A program made the translations under genes and the position numbers. This document shows positions 51,110 through 60,479 of a DNA stretch of 64,000 nucleotides, piece by piece (position 1 is the stretch's first letter; each line of letters begins with the position of its first letter). Location: positions 1,339,501-1,403,500 of the forward strand of contig JAJHZJ010000754.1 in NCBI GenBank assembly GCA_023548195.1. The letters run 5' to 3'. The notes beneath the pieces were generated by a model that had not been told where the DNA came from, ran no database searches, and saw only the letters and a list, made by a program, of their open reading frames with translations. This DNA comes from Bettongia penicillata ogilbyi (Eukaryota; Chordata; Mammalia; Diprotodontia; Potoroidae).

Positions 51110-51740
51110 ACTGTCAATGTTTGTGTCACAGAGACCATTGCAATGATCTCCTTATTGGCTTTTCCATCTTTCTCTCCCCACTCCCATGACTCCTCCACAC
51201 AGCTTCCAGAGTTACTTTCCTTAAAGTTCAGGTATGAGAATGTTACTACCTTTCTGAATAAATACAGTGGCTCCCTATTACCTCTCAGATCAAATGTGAA
51301 TTCATCTATTTAGCATTTAAAACCCTAGTCCTACCCCCTTCTCTTGAATTATCACACATGACTCCCCTTTATGCTCCCTGGGGTCATGCAAAGAGGACTT
51401 TCTTTCTGAACCTCATAGATGGCAGTCCGTTTCCTACCTCTACACCTTTGCATTGGCAACCTGACTTCTGCCTCCAGCCTGGAATGTCCTTCCAACTCAA
51501 TTTTGCCTTTTCCAAGGATCAGTTCATCTACATGAGTCATTTCTTCTAGTACCTTCCCACCCTAAAATCACTTTGCATTTATTTTGTATAAATCCACTTA
51601 TGTACATATTAGTTCCCATAATAGAAGATGAGCTCCTTGAGGGCAGAGGCTGTTTCATTTTTGTGTTTTTTGTTTTTTATCCCCAGCACCTAGCACATAG
51701 TAGGTACTTAATAAATGCTTGCTGATTGATGGTTAGGATC
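51110..51740 (+). mobile_element. L2 LINE 3' end, best copy
   Basis: The complete L2 3' order is present: 'attggcttttccatctttct', 'cagtggctccctattacctc', 'cattggcaacctgacttctg', 'atgagctccttgagggcaga', 'gcacctagcacatagtaggt', 'acttaataaatgcttgctga' with TTGATGG. An 'fs'-like accumulation of stops rules out coding. Confidence 0.92.
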
Positions 51741-51741
51741 A

Positions 51742-52110
51742 AGAAGGTACCTCTCTTAAGAGGGTCTGAAACTTTATGATCTCTGTAAGTGAGGCACTGG
51801 AAGGCTAATAGGAGGAGGGGATGATTAGGAAGGTTACCCATTTTCAGAGAGATGCCTCAAAATATGGGTTGGGAAGGGACACTTGAGAACAGGGCCAAGG
51901 GATGTGGATGGGGTTGTGGGAGGAAGGCTCTCTTTAATGTAAGTAGCTGGGGACTCTGGAAACAAACTATAATCTCTGCTTTACCTGGACTCAAGTCGCT
52001 CCACCCAGCTCAGCTGGAAAAAAGGGCACATTTTTGATCTTGACTAGGGAAAGGTGATCACTTAACATCTGTCTTGCTTTTGAGTCTAACAGCTTTTCAT
52101 TAGGTCATAT
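51742..52110. other. Unassigned sequence containing a locally repeated 45-bp segment
   Basis: About 51936-51990 ('gtagctggggactctggaaa', 'ctataatctctgctttacct') recurs with changes at about 53540-53588. No known family was recognised. Confidence 0.45.
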
Positions 52111-52114
52111 GGAG

Positions 52115-52290
52115 TAATGGACTTGGACTCAGGAAGAGCTAGGTTCATCCCATTTCTGACCATTAACAGCTGTGTGACCCCTAAGCCAGTCAGTTATCTC
52201 CTCTCAGCCTCAGTTTCCTCATCTGTAAAATGAGAGGACTGGATTTGATGGCCTGTAGGGCCCCCTTCCAGTGCTAAATTCATAGTTCTG
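52115..52290 (+). mobile_element. MIR/THER1-type SINE
   Basis: 'ttggactcaggaagagctag', 'ctcagcctcagtttcctcat', 'gaggactggatttgatggcc', 'cccccttccagtgctaaatt'. Confidence 0.85.
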
Positions 52291-52329
52291 TGTTCCTTCC
52301 CTGGGGGGGGGATTGGTCTTCCATAGTAA

Positions 52330-52996
52330 TTTGTGGGTTCTCTCTCAATGGTGGCCTCTTTTCTAAAACCATGACTACCATTGAAAAAGGGCTTAAGTGG
52401 CTATCTGGTTCAACACACATCAGAAAAGGATGCTCTCCCTCCCCTCCCCTCCCATAACATCCTGAACAAATGCCCAGCCGGTCTTACTTTTTAATCTTTC
52501 CCCTAAGACTGGGCTCAACATTCTTCATGAAATCTTTCTTGATCCCACATACTCTTAGTGTCTTCTTTTCCCAAACTACTTGTATTCATTTTATATTTAT
52601 CCTGAAAATATACTTATATACATATGTGCTGTCTCCTCCATTCAAATAAAAGCTCTTTGAAGGCAGGAAGGTAGTGTGCTGGATAGAGGGCTGAACTTAG
52701 GAGTCATAAAGACCTAGCTCAAACATGTCCTAATTATATGACCATAGGGAAGGCATTTAACTTTTTGAAGTCTTAGATTTCTCATCTATTAAGTGGGTAT
52801 AATATTAGCCTCTACCTCCCATGGTTGTTGTGAAGATCCGATGAAATACCACCTGTAAAGTGCTTTACAGATCTTTTATCTCCATAGAAATATTAGCAAC
52901 GATTGTTATTTTACATCTGTATTTGTAACCCCAGCACTTAGTTTAGGGCCTAGCACAGAGTTGGTGCTTAATAAATGCTTGTTGGCTGCTTGATTG
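52330..52996 (+). mobile_element. L2 LINE 3' end split by a MIR
   Basis: L2 left part 52460-52670 ('catgaaatctttcttgatcc', 'aataaaagctctttgaaggc'). A plus-strand MIR (52672-52895) carries 'gtagtgtgctggatagaggg' and 'cctgtaaagtgctttacaga'. The L2 right part is 52905-52996 ('gtaaccccagcacttagttt', 'gcttaataaatgcttgttgg'). 52380-52440 is a CR1-like remnant. Confidence 0.88.
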
Positions 52997-52997
52997 T

Positions 52998-53130
52998 GGA
53001 GGGGCGACCCATTCTATTTTGAAATAGTTTGAATGGTATGGAAGTTTTTTCTAACATCGAGCTTAAACTGACCTCTTTTCCACATCTACTAGTTGTTCCT
53101 GGTTCTTCCCTGGGGCCAAGTAGCATGCCT
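52998..53130 (-). mobile_element. L3/CR1-type LINE fragment
   Basis: 'gacccattctattttgaaat', 'taacatcgagcttaaactga', 'gttgttcctggttcttccct' in reversed CR1 order. Confidence 0.65.
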
Positions 53131-53144
53131 GGGGAGATGAGAGG

Positions 53145-53525
53145 CAAAACGGAACGACCATTGAATGGAGACTCATCGGACCACCAGAGCTTGAATACTG
53201 ACACTGTCTCTTAGTTACCTATGTGGCCCTGGAAAGTCACTTAACCTTGCTGGGCCTCTGTTTCTGAATCTGGAAATAGAGAGGGTTGGGCTAGATGACC
53301 TCTAATGCCTCATCTAAGTCTAGATGTTATATCTAACCCTGCTTCCCCCTAACAGGCTATCAAATCCTTGAGGACAGCTCTCATGATCTCTTCTTTCCTC
53401 CTTTCTCCTAGTCTTCTCTTCTCCAGGGTAAATATCCATAGTTCTGTCAAGAGATCCATCTATGGTATGGACTCATGGTCCTTCACCATTGTGTTGGTCC
53501 TGCTCTGGATATTCTCCACATGACT
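53145..53525 (+). mobile_element. MIR then L2 and CR1 remnants
   Basis: 53160-53330 is a plus MIR ('ggaaagtcacttaaccttgc', 'gttgggctagatgacctcta'). 53345-53385 is L2-like. 53400-53525 is reversed CR1 ('cttctcttctccagggtaaa', 'gtccttcaccattgtgttgg'). Confidence 0.7.
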
Positions 53526-53529
53526 TGAG

Positions 53530-54140
53530 GTAATGGCAGGTAGCTGGGGACTTTGGGGATGTACTATAATCTCTGCCTTACCTGAGTTAATTCATCATGA
53601 ATAAGTAACTGCAGAGCACTCAGGCAGCTATGATGTCTCTGGGAGAGGCAGGACCTTTTCCACTGAGAAACTGACTCTTTTTCTCTTGAGGCAGGTAGCC
53701 CCAAGGGATGAAGTCATAGTAATTAGTTCTGTGTACTAGACGACCCAGAGGAAGAGGTAGAGGGTCCGGTGGGTTATTTCTAGATGATTTCATTATGAAT
53801 TATCCAAGGTTGAGAATGACTTGGGAGGCAATGGTTTTAAAGGATTCATTGGCTATCTCCTAACCAAGGAAACTCCTCTCTGGTCATCAAGAGAGTCAAA
53901 GTCACTTCAGTGCCAAAATGGGAAGAATGAGGATGAGATTCTGAAAGGAGGGAAGGGGTAAGAGATCTACCAGACCAACCCAAGAACTTCCAGGTGAGGG
54001 CTCTGACCTTTGGAGTAGTCCCAGCAACATAGAAAATATAAACTTCATGAAGACAAGGACTGACATCTGGATGAAATGAAATCTCAGAAATCATCCTCAT
54101 CAACTAAAACTGATTGGCTTCCATTGACTCAATGCCTAAA
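53530..54140. other. Unassigned, mostly unique non-coding sequence
   Basis: Begins with the second copy of the 45-bp segment noted at 51936. The remainder shows no recognised repeat, exon or RNA. Confidence 0.4.
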
Positions 54141-54144
54141 TCTA

Positions 54145-54455
54145 AACCCATTCAACAAGTATTTATTAAATTCCTTACATGTATAGAGGACTGTACTAGG
54201 CATGGGAAATAAGAAAACAAAAATAAGATCAGTCTGGCCCTCAAAGGCTCATAGTTTACTGGGAGGATATAATATTTACATGGATGATAAAAAAACAAGG
54301 TAATTTGAGGAAGGGCAGAACATAGATATAGAGGGGGAACAAGACAGGTCTAATCTGGAAGGCTAAATATAAACTGAGCCTTTTATGAAAGGTGGAGAGT
54401 TTAAGAAGTGTGGGTGAGCGGGGGTGTCACCCTGTGCAAAGGTATAGGTGGGAAA
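54145..54455 (+). mobile_element. Ancient therian interspersed repeat (family not named)
   Basis: 'aacaagtatttattaaattc', 'gtactaggcatgggaaataa', 'ctggccctcaaaggctcata', 'gtcaccctgtgcaaaggtat'. The middle is degenerate. Confidence 0.65.
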
Positions 54456-54660
54456 TTGAACACCGAATCTGAGCTTCAATAAAACATCATGTATCTAAAC
54501 CTGGGTAGCTGACAAGCTTAATATTTATTACTAACAAGCTCAGCTGCCATTTGTCTTTAGCCTTTGTTGCTATGGATGAGCTGTCCAGGGTGCTATTAGC
54601 CACCAAGTGTTCAGAACTGTTTTTAATTTTGCTTTATTCCATTTCCATTTCCATAGTAGA
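54456..54660. promoter_or_regulatory. Candidate conserved non-coding block
   Basis: A short repeat-free block with 'gacaagcttaatatttatta', 'tttagcctttgttgctatgg' (SOX-like CTTTGTT) and 'atgagctgtccagggtgcta' (an REST-half-site-like GCTGTCC). Function is inferred from motif content only. Confidence 0.4.
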
Positions 54661-54899
54661 AGGAGTGGCTTAGAGTTCAAATCTCACCTCTGACCCCTAC
54701 TAGCTTTGTGTCCCCTCTATGTGCCCCAACCAACACCCTAGGACTTATCTACTAAATCAAAGATGAGTCTGGAAGACCTTGGTTCAAATTCTACTTCAGA
54801 TATGCTCTGGCTCCAGAGCCCCTAAGAAAGTCTCATTCTCTAACTATCCTGCACAAATCCCTAGGATTTATTAGTTAAGACACAAAGGTGAGTTAGAAT

Positions 54900-55950
54900 A
54901 TCTGAGCTGAGTCAAACAATTGACGACAGAGTCAAAATCCAAAAAAGATCTCAACAGGATAAACAAATTAGGTCAAATCTATTAAGATGTAATTTAATAG
55001 GGATAAATATAAAGTTTTGGGGCAGCTGGTGTAGTAGTGGTGGGGTAGGTGGTGCAGGGGATAGAGCATGGGGCTTCTAATCAGGAAGACTCATCTTCAT
55101 GGGTTCAAATCCAGCCTCAGACACCTACTAGTTATGCAACCCCAGGTAAGTCACTTAATCCTGTTTGCCTCAGTTTACTTCTCTGTAAAATGAGCTGGAG
55201 AAGGAATTGGCAAACCATTCAAGCCTCTTTGCCAAGAAAACCCCAAATGGGACCATGAAGAATCGGACACAACTGAAATGGCTCAACAATAACAACAACA
55301 GATGTAAAATTTTACACTAGAATACAAGAAATCAACTTTGCCAGTACAGGAGGAGAGAGGCATAGTTAGATTGTGGTTTGTCTGAGAAAGGAATTGGGTT
55401 TTTAGTGAACTCCAGGTTCAATAGCTGTCAGTGGCATGATCTGGCAGGAAAGAAAGCAACATGATCCCAGTGTTACAGAGATAGAAGTGAATAGCTACTT
55501 CTTCATGACACAAAACGAAAGCATCCTGATCAAAGCACCCTGGGGATAACAGGGACTCAGGTGATGGTTTGGAGTGCATATGCAAGGAAAAATAGCAGCT
55601 CAAAGCGTCATATGCCAGGAAGGCTACAAATATTCAAGGAAGGGCAGCCAGAATGGAGAAGTTCCTTAAGTTCCCCTTATAAGAAGACTGATTTAAGGAA
55701 CTGGGTGGATTTTGCTTGGAAAAAAGGAAACTTGGGGCTAACTCTTCAAGCAAATAAGGGTTGTCCCATGAATCAGATGGATTCTGTTTGGTCCCAGAGA
55801 AAAAAGCCAGGATCAATCGGTAGAAATTACAAAGAAGATAACTGAGGCTTGATGACAGGAAAACCTTCCTAATGATAAGTGTTATCCCCAGTTGGAATGC
55901 GCTGACTTGAGAGACAGTAGGTTTACCCTCACTGAAAGAAACAAACATAA
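54900..55950 (+). mobile_element. L3/CR1-type LINE 3' end split by a Mar1-like SINE
   Basis: CR1 order 'agatctcaacaggataaaca', 'aagatgtaatttaataggga' and 'taaatataaagttttgg' is interrupted at 55020 by a SINE. It resumes after 55300: 'aagaaatcaactttgccagt', 'ttttagtgaactccaggttc', 'tgaggcttgatgacaggaaa', 'accttcctaatgataagtgt'. Frames are broken. Confidence 0.85.
55022..55302 (+). mobile_element. tRNA-headed SINE with RTE-type tail (Mar1-like)
   Basis: 'ggtgcaggggatagagcatg', 'gggttcaaatccagcctcag', 'gagctggagaaggaattggc', 'gaatcggacacaactgaaat', then an AACAATAACAACAACA tail. Complete, with a short duplicated head (ggggcagctggtgtagtagt). Confidence 0.95.
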
Positions 55951-55954
55951 GTCT

Positions 55955-56300
55955 CTCATGTGGTCCTCACCACAACCTTGGGAGGCAGATGCTACATTTA
56001 TGTCTATTTTGTAGCTGAGGAAACTGTGGCAAAAAGAGTCTAAATGACTTGCCCAGGATTACACATCTAGTTAGCGTCTAAAGTTGGATTTGAATGCAGG
56101 ACTTCCTGAGCAGGCCCAGTCTCTATCCAACTTCAGGCGCTAACAAGATGCATGTCCCTGGGCAAGTCACTTCACTTCTACCTATCTCAGTTTCCTCAAC
56201 TGTAATAACTTCCCATGGATGTTGTGAGGACCAAAGAATTTAATATCTGTAAAGTGTTTAGCCCAGTGAGTGGCACATAGTGGATGATTTTAATAAGCAC
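55955..56300 (+). mobile_element. Reversed MIR then forward MIR
   Basis: 55955-56135 is minus ('tgtagctgaggaaactgtgg', 'atgacttgcccaggattaca'). 56140-56300 is plus ('gggcaagtcacttcacttct', 'tgtaaagtgtttagcccagt'). Confidence 0.8.
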
Positions 56301-56634
56301 TTCTTTCCTTCCTTCTTTATTTTAACATGAATTATTTCTAGAGGTCTTGTCATATTTTGTAAAGGCCCATTATAGGCTTGACCTATTTTGTTTTTTTATT
56401 TTCTTTGGCAGGAGTCAGGTGATGTGGCTTTTAAACAATTTCAGCTTAACTGGAAGGCAACTGACTCCTATGAGCCAATGTCCAGCCAAAACACTTGGCC
56501 TTGGGCAGTGATGTGATGCCACAGAGGAGAGAACTATGGCTGCAATCTATAAGAGGGCTCTTGGGTCTCAGAAGACCACAGAGTCTCCAGAGCTGGGTCA
56601 GATGAGTCTAGAAGGGCCTTTCCAGCTTGAAATC
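56301..56634. other. Unassigned non-coding sequence
   Basis: A short TTCC start at 56303-56315 follows the MIR tail. The rest is unassigned. Confidence 0.4.
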
Positions 56635-57030
56635 TGGACTTGTTGAGGGGATTGGGGATATTTATCCTGGAGCAGAGAAGATTTAGGGAGGAGATGAAAG
56701 CTGTTTTTAGGTACCTGAAGGGCTGTTTAGTCTTGTTCTGCCTGACTCCAGGGGGCAGGACCAGGAACTAGGGAGAAAGAATCCATTTTTAACAAATGAA
56801 AGCTGTCGCAAAGTGGAATGGGCTGCTCTCAAGCAATTATCCCATCTTTATTCACACTGGCAGGATTACTCTCCAGCCTCTCCCCTCTTCATTCCATCCA
56901 GTTTGCAACTAACTACCCAAACCGTGTCAACTCTCTGCTCAAAAACATTGAGTGACTTCCTATTGTCACTAGGAAAAAATACAACCCACCCAACCTAGGC
57001 ATTGAATGCACATCAGAATTTGCCCTGCAT
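56635..57030 (+). mobile_element. L3/CR1 3' piece then L2 start
   Basis: 56640-56825 is plus CR1 ('tgaggggattggggatattt', 'gtacctgaagggctgtttag', 'aaagtggaatgggctgctct'). 56830-57030 is L2 ('actctccagcctctcccctc', 'attgagtgacttcctattgt'). The L2 is cut by the hAT element at 57031. Confidence 0.7.
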
Positions 57031-57225
57031 CAGAGGTGTCAAACATGCAGCCCACATCACTCCCCAGTGGCCCCGAACCAGATTTAAATGTAACTGGGAA
57101 ATATTTTTTAAAATAAAGTACAATAGAACATAGCTAATGTAACATGTAGTTTTCTAAGTCAGCATGTGGCCCCAAGAATCCTTATGTATGTTTTAGAGGT
57201 TTTTTATTCGAATTTGACACCACTG
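57031..57225 (+). mobile_element. hAT-type non-autonomous element with terminal inverted repeats
   Basis: The left end is 'cagaggtgtcaaacatgcag'. The right end is 'gaatttgacaccactg', whose reverse complement is CAGTGGTGTCAAATTC. The ends match in about 13 of 16 positions and have the CAGNGGT form of hAT transposons. Internal 'atttaaatgtaactgggaaa' and 'aatgtaacatgtagttttct' fit a known-style marsupial element. There is no clear 8-bp target duplication, so it is old. Confidence 0.8.
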
Positions 57226-57249
57226 CAGTCAGTGATATTATATTATTAT

Positions 57250-58060
57250 AATATCAGAGCTAGGAGGCCCTTACTAATCATTCATATCCCAATGGCCAAG
57301 ATATATATGGAAAAAACAAATATATGAGATCAAGAGTCATTCTGCAATAGCATAAATGATGAAAGGATGTGATAAAAGAATAATTGCAAACTTATCAACT
57401 ATATATAAGAATGCTCCAAATTACCCCGCAGGAGAGAAATGCAAAGCAAAACAACTCTGAGTCCTTATCTCCCACACTGCAAACTGGCTAAGATGACAAA
57501 AGATAGAAATAGTTAATGTTGGATGGCTCATTGCAGGACAGACATTCTTGGCAGAATGACATGGTCCATAGCGTTACAAACTGGTCTAACTATTCTGGAA
57601 AACATTTGGAAATTACGTAAGAAGGAGACTAAAATGGTCTTGTACACTTTTAGTCAGAGATCCCACTGTTAGGCATATACCCTAACAAGCTATAAAGATA
57701 AAGAGAAAGGGATCATGTACACCAAAATATTTCTAGTAGTACTTTTTTTGTGGCATCAAAGAATTGGAAACCAAGTAGATGCCCATTGTTTGGGGAATGG
57801 TCATGAATATCACAGAATGTTATGTGCCATCCTAAGAGGAACAGAGAGAAGCATTGGAAGACTTGTATGGATTGATGCAGGACCAGAAAAACCATATACA
57901 GTAGCAATAACAATGTAAATGAAAACAGTCACAACAAAAGACATTGCATATGATATAATTGTAATGATTAAGCTTGGTTCCAAAGAAGAATGGAGGACAT
58001 GTTCTTCCCTCCCCTCTTTGCAGAGGTGCGGAAACATGATCATGGAATATTACCCATACT
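57250..58060 (+). mobile_element. L1 LINE 3' end (ORF2 end plus 3' UTR)
   Basis: 'gagaaatgcaaagcaaaaca', 'caaactggtctaactattct', 'tgttaggcatatacccta', 'accaagtagatgcccattgt' and 'ggggaatggtcatgaatatc' follow the conserved end of L1 ORF2, then the 3' UTR. Frames are disrupted. It is old relative to intact L1s and has no poly-A tail directly after it. Confidence 0.85.
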
Positions 58061-58239
58061 GTCACACTCATTCGATGTATTGGTTAATTTTGTGGAGCTA
58101 TCCCCTTGGTGCTCCCCTCCCACTCCCCTACACACAGGAGAGAGGGATAAGTTTGGAAATGAAGGTGATACAGATATGTAAAAGATATCCATATTTTTTT
58201 AACCATCAAAGAAATAATTCAGGTCCTATTTAATTTAAT

Positions 58240-58864
58240 GTTAGAAAACTGAGTTTAATAAAAGGAGGCTGCCTTGTCCAAGGTCACATAGTGAGTGGGG
58301 GACAAAAAAAGGACTCCTTACTCCATTATTCACCTCTGCCCATTTCTAGAACCACGTCCCATAATACTATTTATTAACAACCGACAACTAATTATTCTTT
58401 CAGAGGGCAATCATTTTCAGCAAGAGAAGGCTATTGCTAGCTGGCTGACCACTTCTCTCTATCATCATTTCTTTGGTTTGGTTGGCAGTCCATATCCCAG
58501 AAAGTGGACACATGTATCATTGCCTGAAGGAGCCTGTTCAATTTTTCCCCCACCTGTAAGTGCATGAGATTCACAGTCAAACTTAAGGTCCCTATTTGGC
58601 TTTGTTCAGCCAAGGACAGGTCCCAGAGCAGGGGAATGTTAGATTAGCCAATTGCAAGTGATTCTTGTAGGAGATATTATAACTACTTATATTATTATCA
58701 TAATTATAAAATGTAAAGCTGGAAAAAGATTTTACACATATTCAAATACAATTTGTAAAATAAATCACAAATAAATAAAACACAAATTAGGATACAAATA
58801 GGATAATGTAAACATTAATAATCACGTTAACTTAAAATTAAATAACACATTCCTGGCATCTTCT
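58240..58864. other. Reversed MIR piece then unassigned AT-rich sequence
   Basis: 58245-58305 has 'gtccaaggtcacatagtgag' (MIR, minus). 58306-58680 is unassigned. 58680-58850 is AT-rich (AAATAAATCACAAATAAATA-like). Confidence 0.45.
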
Positions 58865-59175
58865 TACCACAGCTCCACACTTTGACCTTCTCCAAGCTCA
58901 CAGATACTTGGGACTTTTCTTCTGCATCTTGTTGCTTTGATAGACTTGCTTCTACCTATCTTGTCAGGGTCCAGGTCCCAGGCCTCTTCAGCATCCCAAT
59001 CTACTCACCATGCTGCTCCCCTCCCCTCCCCCAGGGACCAACATCTTCCTCCTTCCCTATATATCCTCAGCTCCCCTTTATATGCTGACTCCTTAAGCTT
59101 CTTAAGGTTTTTGTTTATGGCCTTTCTTTTAGTCTCTATCACTTAATAAATACTGGTCGATTGATAAATCTACGA
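58865..59175 (+). mobile_element. L2-like LINE 3' end, degenerate
   Basis: 'gtctctatcacttaataaat' then 'actggtcgattgat' is an L2-type tail. The preceding pyrimidine-rich part is compatible but diverged. Confidence 0.55.
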
Positions 59176-59254
59176 TCCTATGTTCTTTCCCTTCCTGGGG
59201 TACACCTGCTTTATGTGAACGATGGATATTTCAGAATTAGAGAATCCCAGCTCT

Positions 59255-59554
59255 GTTATTGGAGTGGCACACTCCTGGAATCTTGCTACTTGGATAGGCT
59301 GAGGTTGGTGGATTATTGAGCTTAGGAGTTCTGAGCTACAACAAAGCTAAAGTCAACTGGGTGCCTGCAGTTCGGCACCAACATAGTGAGCTCTCAAGAG
59401 GGTTGGAGCCACCAGGCTGTCTAAGGAAATGTGAACCAGTTCAAATAGGGCAAGTCAAAACTCCTGCGCTGATCAGCAGTGGGATTGGCCCATGAGTGAC
59501 TGTTGTCAGTTTGGGAGAGAAAGAGAGATCCAGTCTGAAACAAACAAAAAAAAT
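59255..59554 (+). pseudogene. RN7SL: 7SL (SRP) RNA processed pseudogene, near full length
   Basis: The sequence aligns by eye along the whole 300-nt SRP RNA. The 5' Alu domain is seen as 'tggataggctgaggttggtg' and 'gagcttaggagttctgagct'. The S domain, which Alu-type SINEs lack, is seen as 'cagttcggcaccaacatagt', 'ggagccaccaggctgtctaa', 'gtcaaaactcctgcgctgat' and 'cagcagtgggattggcc'. It ends with an A-rich tail. Many substitutions in both domains make it a retrotransposed pseudogene rather than a functional copy. Confidence 0.9.
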
Positions 59555-59555
59555 C

Positions 59556-59880
59556 TAACTACTCTGAACCTCAGTTTCTTCATCTGTAAAAAGGGAATGG
59601 GGTGGGGAATGAACTAGATGATTTCTGAGGCTCCTCCCAGCTCGACATCTGTCATCTTCTGACATTCCATGAAAGTTAGCTCCTTGAGGGCACAGACTGT
59701 TTGAATTTCACCTTTGTATACCCCCAGTACCCAGAAGAGTGGTTGGTATAGGAGAATGACTTAAATGAAAATGTCAGTCAGTCAGCAAATGAGTATTAAA
59801 CTCTTCCAAAGTTCCAGGGACTGTGCTAAACACTAGAGATACAAAATAAGTCAAAAACACGGTCCTTGTCCTGTTTCCCA
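59556..59880 (+). mobile_element. MIR, L2 tail and therian repeat in series
   Basis: 59556-59665 is a plus MIR ('gaacctcagtttcttcatct'). 59670-59765 is an L2 tail ('agttagctccttgagggcac'). 59775-59880 is the therian repeat ('tgtgctaaacactagagata', 'acggtccttgtcctgtttcc'). Confidence 0.75.
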
Positions 59881-59889
59881 AGTTTTATG

Positions 59890-60335
59890 AAGCATCTTCA
59901 TTTTCTGTCAGCACTGGAAACTCCCTCCACCAATGCAGAATGCAGCACATCTTGGTGAAGTGGAGTCCTGTGAAATGACTTAATATGCACAGAGGTCATT
60001 CAGCTAGTAAGTTTTCGTTGTTTAGTCATTTTTCAGTGGTTTCTGACTCTTTGTGACCTCTCTTGGGGTTTTCTTGGCAAAGATACTGGAGTGGTTTGCG
60101 TTTCCCTCTCCAGCTCATTTTATAGATGAAGAAACTGAGGTCAACATGGTTAAGTGACTTACCCAGGATCACACAGCTAGTAGGTGTCTGAACTCAGGAA
60201 GAGAAAGTCTATCCTCTAGAGTCACTCTATCCATTGAGCCACTTAGCTGTCCATTAAGTACCAGAGGACATGTTTGAACACAGACCTTCTTGATGCCAAG
60301 TTCCAAACCTGATCTACTATATTATGCTGTCTTGA
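59890..60335 (-). mobile_element. MIR-like marsupial SINE split by a Mar1-like SINE
   Basis: 'actccctccaccaatgcaga' and 'aggtcattcagctagtaag' (59925-60013) are interrupted at about 60010 by a reversed Mar1-like SINE. It resumes 'acatgtttgaacacagacct' and 'gatctactatattatgctgt' (60268-60330). Confidence 0.75.
60010..60255 (-). mobile_element. tRNA-headed SINE with RTE-type tail (Mar1-like)
   Basis: 'tctctttgtgacctctcttg'-type tail with 'gttttcttggcaaagatact', then 'aagtgacttacccaggatca' and 'ctatccattgagccacttag'. Nearly complete. Confidence 0.95.
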
Positions 60336-60479
60336 ACACAGTAGGTGTTAAATAAATACTCCTCCAATGGAAATTCATTGTATCCCCTTCTTCCTAGCTA
60401 GAGTGATTTTCTACCTATCCCAGGACATTAACCTAGCATCTCTCTGAGCCAGGGAGAAGAAAGAATTTCTGAGCCACTG

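Noticed and set aside
56740..56765. CTCF-like 'ctccagggggcagga'
   Set aside because: It lies in the part of CR1 that normally reads 'ccccagagggcaga', and two upstream positions of the CTCF motif do not fit.
57713..58233. Short open frames on both strands in the L1 region
   Set aside because: Remnants of L1 ORF2 end and 3' UTR with disrupted frames.
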